A DNA stretch of 64,000 nt. Origin: a virus. The stretch spans positions 1-64,000 of IMG/VR virus record IMGVR_UViG_3300042446_001732. One strand, written 5' to 3'. The position numbers and the translations under genes were made by a program. The notes beneath the pieces were generated by a model, which saw only the letters and a program-made list of their open reading frames with translations, had not been told where the DNA came from and made no database searches. Below are positions 42,561 through 50,058 of this stretch, one piece after another (the stretch's first letter is position 1; every line of letters starts with the position of its first letter).

Positions 42561-42870
42561 AATCAGATTTTGATAAATCAACTTCGCAGTTGCGGCACAC
42601 AGTTTTGAGATTTTTAGCTTCGCAATTGTTGAGATTGCTGTCTGCATGATATACCAACATTTGTGCTGAATACCGGGCCTTGAATCCGCAGCGATCGCAC
42701 TGCATTTTTCTCTTGTACCCAGCTGCTTCCCAGTTGGGTTTTCTTTTGGGCAAACCACGTTTTTTACGCAGACAATTTTCACACTTGCTTCGATAGTGTG
42801 TGATATTGTCTCGGTGATAGTTTACGGCACAAGGACGCTGGTTACAAGTTGTGCAAGTGGGTCTTTTCAT
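42523..42870 (-). CDS. HNH-like / zinc-finger endonuclease-like protein, 115 aa
   Basis: Two zinc-ribbon pairs (CTTC with CENC; CDRC with CRNC) frame a segment LVYHADSNLNNCEAKNLKTVC that is typical of HNH/HNN nuclease folds. This family lies next to tail genes in marine T4-like phages. I choose ATG 42870 (MKRPTCTTCNQRPC) instead of 42897, because a TAAATA late core at 42875-42880 ends four bases before it. It may cut DNA or act as a small late regulator. The opposite strand holds the end of the dNMP kinase gene and then a terminator. Confidence 0.78.
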   Translation of the reverse strand: MKRPTCTTCNQRPCAVNYHRDNITHYRSKCENCLRKKRGLPKRKPNWEAAGYKRKMQCDRCGFKARYSAQMLVYHADSNLNNCEAKNLKTVCRNCEVDLSKSDSTWRPGDLQPDV

Positions 42871-42874
42871 GGGG

Positions 42875-42880
42875 TATTTA
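42875..42880 (-). promoter_or_regulatory. Late promoter core AATAAATAC for the HNH-like gene
   Basis: The minus-strand core ends four bases (CCCC) before the ATG at 42870, and there is no ribosome site. Confidence 0.6.
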
Positions 42881-42901
42881 TTGGCGGACCTTTGCAAAGG
42901 G

Positions 42902-42922
42902 CAGTGTAGAACACTGTTTTTT
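42902..42922 (+). terminator. Intrinsic terminator upstream of gp18
   Basis: CAGTGT-AGA-ACACTG followed by TTTTTT. It separates the early-type nucleotide operon from the late sheath promoter at 42932. Confidence 0.88.
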
Positions 42923-42931
42923 CAATATGCC

Positions 42932-42939
42932 TATAAATA
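42932..42939 (+). promoter_or_regulatory. Late promoter TATAAATA of the sheath gene
   Basis: Perfect TATAAATA, 27 nt before the gp18 ATG, with AAAAGGA as ribosome site. Confidence 0.8.
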
Positions 42940-42966
42940 TCTACAACTTGAAAAGGAAACCACAAG

Positions 42967-45900
42967 ATGGCTCTAATCTCCCCCGGCGTAGAAGTAACAG
43001 TAATTGACGAAAGTCAGTACATCCCTTCAGCAGTTAACACAGTACCCTACTTTGTAGTAGCAACCGCACAGAACAAAGTTTCTAGTGATGGTATCACTGT
43101 GGCAGCTGGAACCACTGCTGCAAACGCTAACAAAACTTATTTGATCACTAGTCAACGTGATTTGGCAGCCACATACGGTGTGCCTTTCTTCTACAACACA
43201 ACCACTGGTACACCTATCAATGGTTATGAACTCAATGAATATGGTTTGCTTGCTGCTTACTCAGCACTGGGCGTTACCAATCGTGCATATGTTCAACGTG
43301 TGGACATTGACCTTACTGAACTCACAGCTTCTTTGAGTCGCCCAGTTGGATCAGCTGTAGATGGCACCTATTGGTTAGACACTGCAAACAGCCTCTGGGG
43401 TATTTTTGAATGGAATCAAACCACTGCTTCATTCACAAACATAACTCCTATTGTTATTACTAGTACTGCTGATGTTGTGAGCGCGGTTGGCGGCGACTAC
43501 ACACCACTTACCACTGTTGGCAATATTGGTGACTACGCTGTGGTGCCAATTGATAACTTTATTACTGGCTACTACAAAAACAGCAGCAATGCCTGGGTTC
43601 AGATTGGATCCACTGCTTGGCAAACCAGCTGGGCAACAATCACTGGCACCAATACACCATCCAGTTTGACTGTTGGTAACAACATGTATATCAATGACAA
43701 TTTGATCACAGTGGGTGCTACTAACACTGTGGCAGGTTTTGCTGCCTTGATCAACGCTGCTGCTATTGCAGGTGTTACTGCTGCTGCGGTATCTGGCAAG
43801 TTGGCAATTTATGCCAATTCAAATGCTACCAATGATGGTTCAACTGCAACCAACGGTGTGGTATCCATCCAAGCTGGTCCTAATTCAGGTGCAGCATTGT
43901 TGACAGCACTGGGCATCACAGCCGATGAGTATTTTGCTCCTGTTTACTTTCCAGGTTACAGCTATCAAAGTCCCCGTTGGAGAACCACAGATACAACCCC
44001 TCGCCCAACTGGCAGTGTGTGGAACAACGTTAGTAGTGCCAACAACGGATTGAATCTTTCGTTCAAACAATACAATGCAGCACTAGACACCTTTGTTGCA
44101 CAAGCTGTGCCTGCTTTTGCCAATGATCCGTTTGCATTTGGCACCCTAGACCCCAATGGTGGAGGCAAAAATATACCCGTTGGCACCACCTACGTTCAGT
44201 ATGATGCGCAACAGTATCTAACCTCTCCCAATAGTTCTTTTAACTTTTTGATACTTGAAAGACTTTCATTGGGTCAAGCAATATATACTGGTACCACAAC
44301 ACCTGTAGGTAATGCATTTACAGTTGGCAACAGTTTCACTCTAGCAGGTACTACTCAGAACAATCCACAGTCTCTTAATACAGCCACTGTCACCATTGGC
44401 GGCACCGGCACAGTGTCTGATTTTATCACAGCAGTCAGTCAGGCCAATGTGCCTCACGTAATTGCCAGTGTTAACTCTGCAGGCAACATTGTGTTTACAC
44501 ATGTGCTTGGCGGAACGATTGCGGTTACTCCCATCAGCGGAACGCCACTGACAGCCGCTGGATTCACCTTGGCAACTCCCAAAGCTCGTGAATCCAGCAC
44601 TGTTGCTAACACAATTGTGTTTAGTAATTTTGTAACCACACCACTGTTTACCTATACAGCCAGTGATACAGAACCTGATCAGGATCCAGCTGATGGACGT
44701 TTATGGTTCTACAGCACCGTGAGTGATGTGGACGTCATGATCCAAAACAATGGTGCCTGGGTGGGATATCAAAACGTCGTCAATGACGTTCGTGGTTTTG
44801 ATCTGTCACAGACCAATGCATCGGGTCCTATTATTGCAGCATCTGCGCCAACCACTCAAAATGACGCAGCATTATCGCCACTGGAATACGGCGATTTGTG
44901 GATTGATTCCAGTGATCTAGAAAATTATCCTGTGATGTATCGCTGGCAGCCAGTCAGCGGTGTTGACCAGTGGGTAGCAATTGACACCACTGATCAGGTC
45001 ACCGACAATGGGGTGTTATTTGCAGATGCTAGATGGGCACCCAACGGCACCACAGATCCTGTAGCAGATGCGTTTCCAACTATCATTAGTTTGTTAACCA
45101 GCAATTACCTTGACCTAGATGCCCCAGATCCTGCACTGTATCCACAAGGCATGCTGTTGTGGAACACACGCCGTTCGGGCTACAATGTCAAGAGTTTCCA
45201 GGCCAATTACTTTAACTCAACAACATTCCCTGACGACACATTGCCAGCTGAAACCAACACCTGGCTCACCGCCAGTGGCAACAAAACCGACGGTGCTATG
45301 TATTCAGGACGTCTGGCACAACGTAAAATGATTGTGGCTGCAATGAAGTCGGGTATTGACACCAGTACTGCTGCACGTGAAGAACAAAATCAGTTTAACA
45401 TCATTGCTACACCTGCGTATCCTGAACTGACACCAAACATGATTGCACTCAGCAACGAGCGCAACAACACACTATTTGTGGTAGCAGATACTCCAATGCG
45501 ACTTGGTGCAAGCGGCACGGAACTGGTTACTTGGGCAACCAATGACCTTGGCGCCGGCCTTCCAACTGAAGACGGCAACTCAGCAACCAGTAACTATGCT
45601 GGTGCATTCTACCCCAGCTGCCAGACCACAGACTTAGGAGGTAACTTGGTTGTTGCTCCACCAAGCCATATGATGGTACGTACAATTCTGCGCAGTGATG
45701 CTGTGAGCTATCCTTGGTTGGCACCAGCTGGTACACGTCGCGGTGTGATTGACAATGCCAGCGCAATTGGATACATTGACAGTGCCACTGGAGAATTCCA
45801 ACAAATTGGTGTGAGTCAAAGTGTCCGTGATATCTTGTACGAGCGTAACATCAACCCAATTACCTTTATTCCGGGCATTGGTATTACCAACTTTGGTAAC

Positions 45901-46248
45901 AAGACCACAACTATCACAACCACAGCACTGGATCGTATCAACGTTGCTCGACTGGTTGCGTTCTTGCGTGGACGACTTGAAGAAATTGGTAAACTGTTCT
46001 TGTTCGAACCCAACGACGAAATCACACGCAACGAAATCACCAATTTGTGCAACAGCTTGATGATTGACCTGATTGCTAAACGAGCAATTTATGACTACCT
46101 GGTTGTTTGTGACTTGAGCAACAACACACCAGCACGTATTGACCGCAACGAATTGTGGGTTGACATTGCGATTGAACCAGTGAAAGCTGTGGAATTTATC
46201 TACATCCCGCTGCGTATCAAGAACACTGGCGAGATTGCTGCTGGATAA
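42967..46248 (+). CDS. 18: Tail sheath protein gp18, 1093 aa
   Basis: The N-terminus (ALISPGVEVTVIDESQYIPS, VPYFVVATAQNK) and the C-terminal 350 residues (KMIVAAMKSGIDTSTAAREE, FNIIATPAYPELTPNMIALS, LAPAGTRRGVIDNASAIGYID, INPITFIPGIGITNFGNKT) match T4 gp18 sheath. It polymerises around the tube and contracts. T4 gp18 is 659 aa. The extra 430 residues fall in the middle (roughly 120-700) and are beta-rich with WxxxFxWN/YxNSSNAWV-type surface motifs, pointing to enlarged outward domains. Strong late promoter and ribosome site. Confidence 0.94.
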   Translation: MALISPGVEVTVIDESQYIPSAVNTVPYFVVATAQNKVSSDGITVAAGTTAANANKTYLITSQRDLAATYGVPFFYNTTTGTPINGYELNEYGLLAAYSALGVTNRAYVQRVDIDLTELTASLSRPVGSAVDGTYWLDTANSLWGIFEWNQTTASFTNITPIVITSTADVVSAVGGDYTPLTTVGNIGDYAVVPIDNFITGYYKNSSNAWVQIGSTAWQTSWATITGTNTPSSLTVGNNMYINDNLITVGATNTVAGFAALINAAAIAGVTAAAVSGKLAIYANSNATNDGSTATNGVVSIQAGPNSGAALLTALGITADEYFAPVYFPGYSYQSPRWRTTDTTPRPTGSVWNNVSSANNGLNLSFKQYNAALDTFVAQAVPAFANDPFAFGTLDPNGGGKNIPVGTTYVQYDAQQYLTSPNSSFNFLILERLSLGQAIYTGTTTPVGNAFTVGNSFTLAGTTQNNPQSLNTATVTIGGTGTVSDFITAVSQANVPHVIASVNSAGNIVFTHVLGGTIAVTPISGTPLTAAGFTLATPKARESSTVANTIVFSNFVTTPLFTYTASDTEPDQDPADGRLWFYSTVSDVDVMIQNNGAWVGYQNVVNDVRGFDLSQTNASGPIIAASAPTTQNDAALSPLEYGDLWIDSSDLENYPVMYRWQPVSGVDQWVAIDTTDQVTDNGVLFADARWAPNGTTDPVADAFPTIISLLTSNYLDLDAPDPALYPQGMLLWNTRRSGYNVKSFQANYFNSTTFPDDTLPAETNTWLTASGNKTDGAMYSGRLAQRKMIVAAMKSGIDTSTAAREEQNQFNIIATPAYPELTPNMIALSNERNNTLFVVADTPMRLGASGTELVTWATNDLGAGLPTEDGNSATSNYAGAFYPSCQTTDLGGNLVVAPPSHMMVRTILRSDAVSYPWLAPAGTRRGVIDNASAIGYIDSATGEFQQIGVSQSVRDILYERNINPITFIPGIGITNFGNKTTTITTTALDRINVARLVAFLRGRLEEIGKLFLFEPNDEITRNEITNLCNSLMIDLIAKRAIYDYLVVCDLSNNTPARIDRNELWVDIAIEPVKAVEFIYIPLRIKNTGEIAAG

Positions 46249-46258
46249 TCAAGAAAAA

Positions 46259-46280
46259 GGTGGGTGATTTTTCACTCACC
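46259..46280. other. 9-bp hairpin between sheath and tube genes
   Basis: GGTGGGTGA and TCACTCACC pair around TTTT with one G-T pair. The run of five bases needed for termination lies on the minus-strand side, not after the plus-strand stem. Confidence 0.6.
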
Positions 46281-46289
46281 TGATTCAGG

Positions 46290-46295
46290 TAAATA
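46290..46295 (+). promoter_or_regulatory. Late promoter core TAAATA before the tail tube gene
   Basis: GGTAAATAAAC, 19 nt before the ATG at 46315, with TAGGAGA as ribosome site. Confidence 0.65.
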
Positions 46296-46314
46296 AACAC
46301 ATAGGAGATAACAA

Positions 46315-46938
46315 ATGGCAGTTTCATCATTACAGCGCATGACAGTACCTTTGGCAAGCGATCAAAGTTCGCCAACCCAGGGCCTGTTGATGCCCAAACT
46401 CAAATATCGCTTTAGAGTGATGTTTGAAAACTTTGGTGTGTCAAAACCCACCACCGAATTGACCAAGCAGGTCATGAGTTTTTCACGTCCAAATCCAACA
46501 TTTGAAGAAATTTCATTGCCAATCTACAATTCAACATTAAAATTGGCCGGCAAACATTCGTGGCCAGATGTCACATGCGAAGTACGCGACGATGCAGGCG
46601 GCTCTGTAAGCAAGTTGATTGGCGAACAGTTGCAAAAACAAATGGACTTCTTAGAAATGGCTAGTGCAGCGTCTGGTATTGACTACAAGTTTACTACTGT
46701 GGTAGAAATACTCGACGGCGGCAACGGCGCCAGTACTCCGGTGGTTCTTGAAACCTGGAATCTGTATGGCTGCTACATTAAAAATGCAGACTACGGTGCT
46801 CTTAACTACGGTGAAAGTGCTCCAGTGACAATCAACATGACCATCACTTATGACAACGCCAATCAAGGCGAGGGTGAGGGTGTTGGTACTTTGATTGGTA
46901 GAACTATTGGTGATGTGGTAACTGGCGCCGGAGCTTAA
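46315..46938 (+). CDS. 19: Tail tube protein gp19
   Basis: A 207-aa tube subunit: PKLKYRFRVMFENFG, VMSFSRPNPTFEEISLPIYNSTLKLAGKH, then VLETWNLYGCYIKNADYGALNYGESAPVTINMTITYDNA. This is the gp19-type (DUF/T4 tube) fold that stacks as hexamers within the sheath; T4 gp19 is 163 aa. The extra residues are at the N-terminus and in a Gly-rich C-terminus. It follows gp18 with its own late promoter, as tube protein is needed in similar copy number. Confidence 0.94.
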   Translation: MAVSSLQRMTVPLASDQSSPTQGLLMPKLKYRFRVMFENFGVSKPTTELTKQVMSFSRPNPTFEEISLPIYNSTLKLAGKHSWPDVTCEVRDDAGGSVSKLIGEQLQKQMDFLEMASAASGIDYKFTTVVEILDGGNGASTPVVLETWNLYGCYIKNADYGALNYGESAPVTINMTITYDNANQGEGEGVGTLIGRTIGDVVTGAGA

Positions 46939-46943
46939 ACTCC

Positions 46944-48122
46944 ATGGGCAGTTTTGGCCAAGACTTCGCTAAGGGTTTTTTTGGCACCGACAGCTTGCGT
47001 GATTATACTCACGCAAGCAAGGTCTTTCGCACAAATGCATACGAACTTAAACCTCGGTTCAAGTTTCTTTTTCACGTTAGCTTCACAGTCAACTATCAAC
47101 AGATCCCTGCACTCAAAGGTGCAATGGACATTGATGCGTTGACCAATCTCAGTTATGTGGTCAAAACCGCTGACCTTCCTAAATTCAATGTGACTCACGA
47201 ATACATGAATCAGTATAATCGTAAACGTCTGGTTCAGACCAAGATCAACTACGATCCCATAACTCTCACATTCCACGACGACGGCAGCGATACTGTGCGT
47301 AACATGTGGTACAACTACTACAGCTACTACTACAAAGATGCCAGTCAAAAGTATGGTAATGATTCAAACACCAATGGCAGTGCAGGTGCTAGTCAAAATC
47401 AACAAAATGGGTTTGGCGGCTGGGAACGTGATATCTATTCAGACAACCGACAGGTTAACGACTGGGGCTATATCGGCGAAGCAGTCAACGACGGCACCAA
47501 CACCACAACATCTGCAGGCGGCAAACCTGCATTTTTCCGCGACATTCGCATCTACGGATTTGACACCAACCACAAGTATGCTGAATACGTGATGATCAAT
47601 CCTATCATTACCAACTGGGCGCATGATCAGTATGATTACAGTGCTGGCAACGGCACCATGCAAAATACCATGACTGTAGCATACGAAAGTATCAAGTATT
47701 ACGCTAAAGCACCAAACAAATCTGCGGTGGGCTTTGGCAAACCTGAACACTATGACACAACTCGTAGTCCTATTGCTAGACCAGGCAGCACCAACAGCAT
47801 CTTTGGTCAAGGCGGCTTGTTGGATGTAGTAGGTGGTATCAGTGAAGACTTGCAAAGCGGATCAGTGTTGGGTGTGATTGGTGCTGTGCAAAAAGCTGGC
47901 ACATTCTACAACACCAACAAGCAATTTGGCGGCCTTAAAACGCTGGCCGTAAGTGAAGCCAAGGCACTGGGCAAAGATGTGTTGGTAGGAGCATTGCCAG
48001 CTGCTACTCGAGCAGTTGCCAGCAAGGCTGACGGCTGGATATTCCCCACTGCACAACAAACACGTCAAACCGCAGGTGCCGCAGCGGCAGCCAGAGCCAA
48101 CGGCGCAGGAACCCCACAATGA
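46944..48122 (+). CDS. 54: Baseplate tail-tube initiator, gp54-like, 392 aa
   Basis: YELKPRFKFLFHVSFTVNYQQ and VVKTADLPKFNVTHEYMNQYNRKRLVQTKINYDPITLTFHDD show the tube-protein fold. YVMINPIITNWAHDQYDYSAG then MTVAYESIKYYAKAP continues it. A further helical C-terminus (GGISEDLQSGSVLGVIGAVQ) is like the cap proteins gp48/gp54 that nucleate the tube on the baseplate. T4 gp54 is 320 aa. It lies five bases after gp19 and overlaps the next ORF by 4 nt. gp48 is the alternative, as both share the fold. Confidence 0.75.
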   Translation: MGSFGQDFAKGFFGTDSLRDYTHASKVFRTNAYELKPRFKFLFHVSFTVNYQQIPALKGAMDIDALTNLSYVVKTADLPKFNVTHEYMNQYNRKRLVQTKINYDPITLTFHDDGSDTVRNMWYNYYSYYYKDASQKYGNDSNTNGSAGASQNQQNGFGGWERDIYSDNRQVNDWGYIGEAVNDGTNTTTSAGGKPAFFRDIRIYGFDTNHKYAEYVMINPIITNWAHDQYDYSAGNGTMQNTMTVAYESIKYYAKAPNKSAVGFGKPEHYDTTRSPIARPGSTNSIFGQGGLLDVVGGISEDLQSGSVLGVIGAVQKAGTFYNTNKQFGGLKTLAVSEAKALGKDVLVGALPAATRAVASKADGWIFPTAQQTRQTAGAAAAARANGAGTPQ

Positions 48123-48481
48123 GCACAGTCAACGAAGTCAACCCAAGACTGGGACAAACAGTCAGAGTGTTTGATTCCTTTTATGCATTTGATATAAATG
48201 CGTCGGCTGCAGAATATGATGTGGTGTTTAGTTATTTTCAAAAACAAATGACCACAAAACAAGCAGCAGGAAACTTCACTGTGAGCCTGTTTAGAGTTGC
48301 TCAAGAAACTGGTATCCCAGCGCTGACCTTGCTGTCAGAGTTTGAAGGCACAGCAGGCGGAGTTAATCTCAATGTGCAATTGGCCTATTATCTCAACTTG
48401 ATACGTAATCGTGCCACTTTGTTGGGTGTGGGTGTGGCAGTGACACCCAACTATTATCCAGCTCGAGCAGTGATACAATGA
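48119..48481 (+). CDS. Conserved T4-like structural-module protein, 120 aa
   Basis: A compact 120-aa protein (FYAFDINASAAEYDVVFSYF, AAGNFTVSLFRVAQETGIPALTLLSEFEG, LAYYLNLIRNRATLLGVG, PNYYPARAVIQ) that I recall as conserved in this position, between the tube-like gene and gp4, in marine T4-like phages. No function is established to my knowledge. Overlaps by four bases with both neighbours indicate coupled translation. Tail assembly chaperone or small virion subunit are possibilities. Confidence 0.72.
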   Translation: MSTVNEVNPRLGQTVRVFDSFYAFDINASAAEYDVVFSYFQKQMTTKQAAGNFTVSLFRVAQETGIPALTLLSEFEGTAGGVNLNVQLAYYLNLIRNRATLLGVGVAVTPNYYPARAVIQ

Positions 48482-48909
48482 GTCATTGGGCCCAGGGCAG
48501 CTACGATGTGATAAACCGGGCCAAGTATGTGGGCAAAGGCATACCTAGATATCGGTCAGGCTGGGAACTCAGCTTCATGCGATTTTGTGACACCAATGAT
48601 CATATCTTGCAGTGGGCCAGTGAGTCAATTGCTATTCCATACAAGCATCCGCTGACAGGCAAAATGACACAGTACATTCCAGACTTTTTGATCACTTATC
48701 GTACAAGAACCAACACAATGAAAGCAGAGCTGATTGAAATCAAGCCCAAAAAGCAAAGTGTTATTGAATCAAAAATGAGCAGTCGAGATCGTGCTGTTGT
48801 TGCTATCAACTACGCCAAATGGGACGCTGCTACCAAATGGGCTCGCCGCAATGGTCTGAGCTTTAGAGTTATTACAGAAAATGACATGTTTCATAACGGT
48901 CGAGCATAA
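48478..48909 (+). CDS. 4: Head completion protein gp4, TnsA-like nuclease fold
   Basis: A 143-aa homologue of T4 gp4 (also called gp50). KGIPRYRSGWELSFMRFCD opens it; YIPDFLITYR and KAELIEIKPKKQ supply the PD-(D/E)xK nuclease residues (D in PDF, E-x-K in ELIEIK). RAVVAINYAKWDAATKWARR is the closing helix. In T4 it is needed to complete filled heads and has the TnsA-type fold. It overlaps the previous gene by four bases. Confidence 0.92.
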   Translation: MSHWAQGSYDVINRAKYVGKGIPRYRSGWELSFMRFCDTNDHILQWASESIAIPYKHPLTGKMTQYIPDFLITYRTRTNTMKAELIEIKPKKQSVIESKMSSRDRAVVAINYAKWDAATKWARRNGLSFRVITENDMFHNGRA

Positions 48910-48914
48910 GCCAC

Positions 48915-48920
48915 TAAATA
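48915..48920 (+). promoter_or_regulatory. Late promoter core CTAAATAT before gp16
   Basis: The core ends four bases (TGGC) before the gp16 ATG at 48925. Confidence 0.5.
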
Positions 48921-48924
48921 TGGC

Positions 48925-49425
48925 ATGACACGTAAACTCTCAGAACTGTTTGATCTACCTCCCACCACAGACGAAATAGACACTGCAATTCCTGATCTGC
49001 CCACCAGCAGAGAAACTTTGCAAGCGTTGGACACTGCTATTGACAAGATAGACACAGCATTACCAGCAGTTCGTGGCCTGGATTCAACCGACACAGAGAT
49101 GGACGAACTCAGTGATTTGGCCAAAAGCAGCTACAAAGATCTAATGGATCTTGGCATGCAAGTAGACAGCCGCTTTGCCAGCGAAATCTTTGGGGTAGCC
49201 AGCAACATGCTGGGCCATGCAATCACAGCAAAAACAGCCAAACTGGACAAAAAACTCAAGATGATTGATCTGCAACTGAAAAAGATGCGACTGGATCAAA
49301 CAGCCAAACCCGATGGCGACGACGGCTCAGGCCTTGTACAAACAGCACAAGGCGTGGTGTTGAGCCGTAATGATTTACTGGAACGTATCGTGGGTCGTAA
49401 AGATCAAAACGTTCAAAAAGAATAA
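48925..49425 (+). CDS. 16: Small terminase subunit gp16
   Basis: A 166-aa protein, the size of T4 gp16 (164 aa). It has an acidic N-terminus, a central helical pair (ELSDLAKSSYKDLMDLGMQVDSRFASEIFGVASNMLGHAI), a lysine-rich helix (KTAKLDKKLKMIDLQLKKMRLDQ) and NDLLERIVG at the end, all typical of T4-type small terminase. It recognises DNA and stimulates gp17. Unlike T4, where 16 and 17 overlap, the large subunit here is 8.2 kb downstream. Confidence 0.9.
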   Translation: MTRKLSELFDLPPTTDEIDTAIPDLPTSRETLQALDTAIDKIDTALPAVRGLDSTDTEMDELSDLAKSSYKDLMDLGMQVDSRFASEIFGVASNMLGHAITAKTAKLDKKLKMIDLQLKKMRLDQTAKPDGDDGSGLVQTAQGVVLSRNDLLERIVGRKDQNVQKE

Positions 49426-49428
49426 ATA
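49423..49428 (+). promoter_or_regulatory. Late promoter core AATAAATA after gp16
   Basis: AATAAATA at 49421-49428 overlaps the gp16 stop, with ATAGGATA before the ATG at 49446. Confidence 0.6.
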
Positions 49429-49445
49429 GAGCATAGGATACCGAT

Positions 49446-50054
49446 ATGAAACCATTTGCAAAATACCTAGCTGAAAGCGAACGTACCTACAATTATCGCA
49501 TCAAGATAGTTGGCGACGTGCCTTCGGACTTCTTTAGAGAACTTCAAGACAAACTGGCACAGTTTGACGTTGTTACAATGTCAAAGCCCAAGACAAGTCC
49601 AGTGCGTAAAGAGATTCCAGACTTTCCAGCTTTTCCCAACCAAAGCATGACCATTGTGGATGCAGAGTTCAAGTACCCTGCTATTGAACCACAAATCAAG
49701 CAGTTGGCACAGATACTGGGCATGGACCCTAATCGTATTGTGATGATGACCACACCCTACGAACAAAGCATGGACATTGAAGCTGAAAAGATCGGAAGTC
49801 AAAACAAAGACCTCCTAGACGATCCCACATATCCAGCCGATGATGCCCAACAACGTGCTCTCAAGAAAGACTACGGCGCAGACCCACATGATCATGTGGT
49901 GTTGAAGAATGCTTACAAGAGCAACTTTACTGTGGCTGGGGGAAAGACACCACCAGCAAAAACCACAAATGAATTGCCCATGGGCAATAAGAGCCCAATG
50001 ACCAATATCAAGCGTCAGCCCAAGCCAGCCACTGGCGCCAACCCAAGAGGATAA
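49446..50054 (+). CDS. Putative head-packaged protein with capsid-targeting-like N-terminus, 202 aa
   Basis: The first ten residues, MKPFAKYLAE, match the T4 internal-protein capsid-targeting pattern (MKTYQEFIAE) and would be cut by gp21 after LAE. Then follows a domain YNYRIKIVGDVPSDFFREL...KFDVV-like, FPAFPNQSMTIVDAEFKYPAIEPQIKQLAQILG, known as a conserved hypothetical in marine T4-like phages. The C-terminal 70 residues are polar and disordered. It is expressed from a late promoter right after gp16. The role as an injected or internal head protein is inferred. Confidence 0.65.
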   Translation: MKPFAKYLAESERTYNYRIKIVGDVPSDFFRELQDKLAQFDVVTMSKPKTSPVRKEIPDFPAFPNQSMTIVDAEFKYPAIEPQIKQLAQILGMDPNRIVMMTTPYEQSMDIEAEKIGSQNKDLLDDPTYPADDAQQRALKKDYGADPHDHVVLKNAYKSNFTVAGGKTPPAKTTNELPMGNKSPMTNIKRQPKPATGANPRG

Positions 50055-50058
50055 TATT

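Noticed and set aside
48478-49425. Possible frameshift or fusion between gp4 and gp16
   Set aside because: Both have full-length family sizes, separate frames and a clear intergenic late core. No slippery site lies at the junction.
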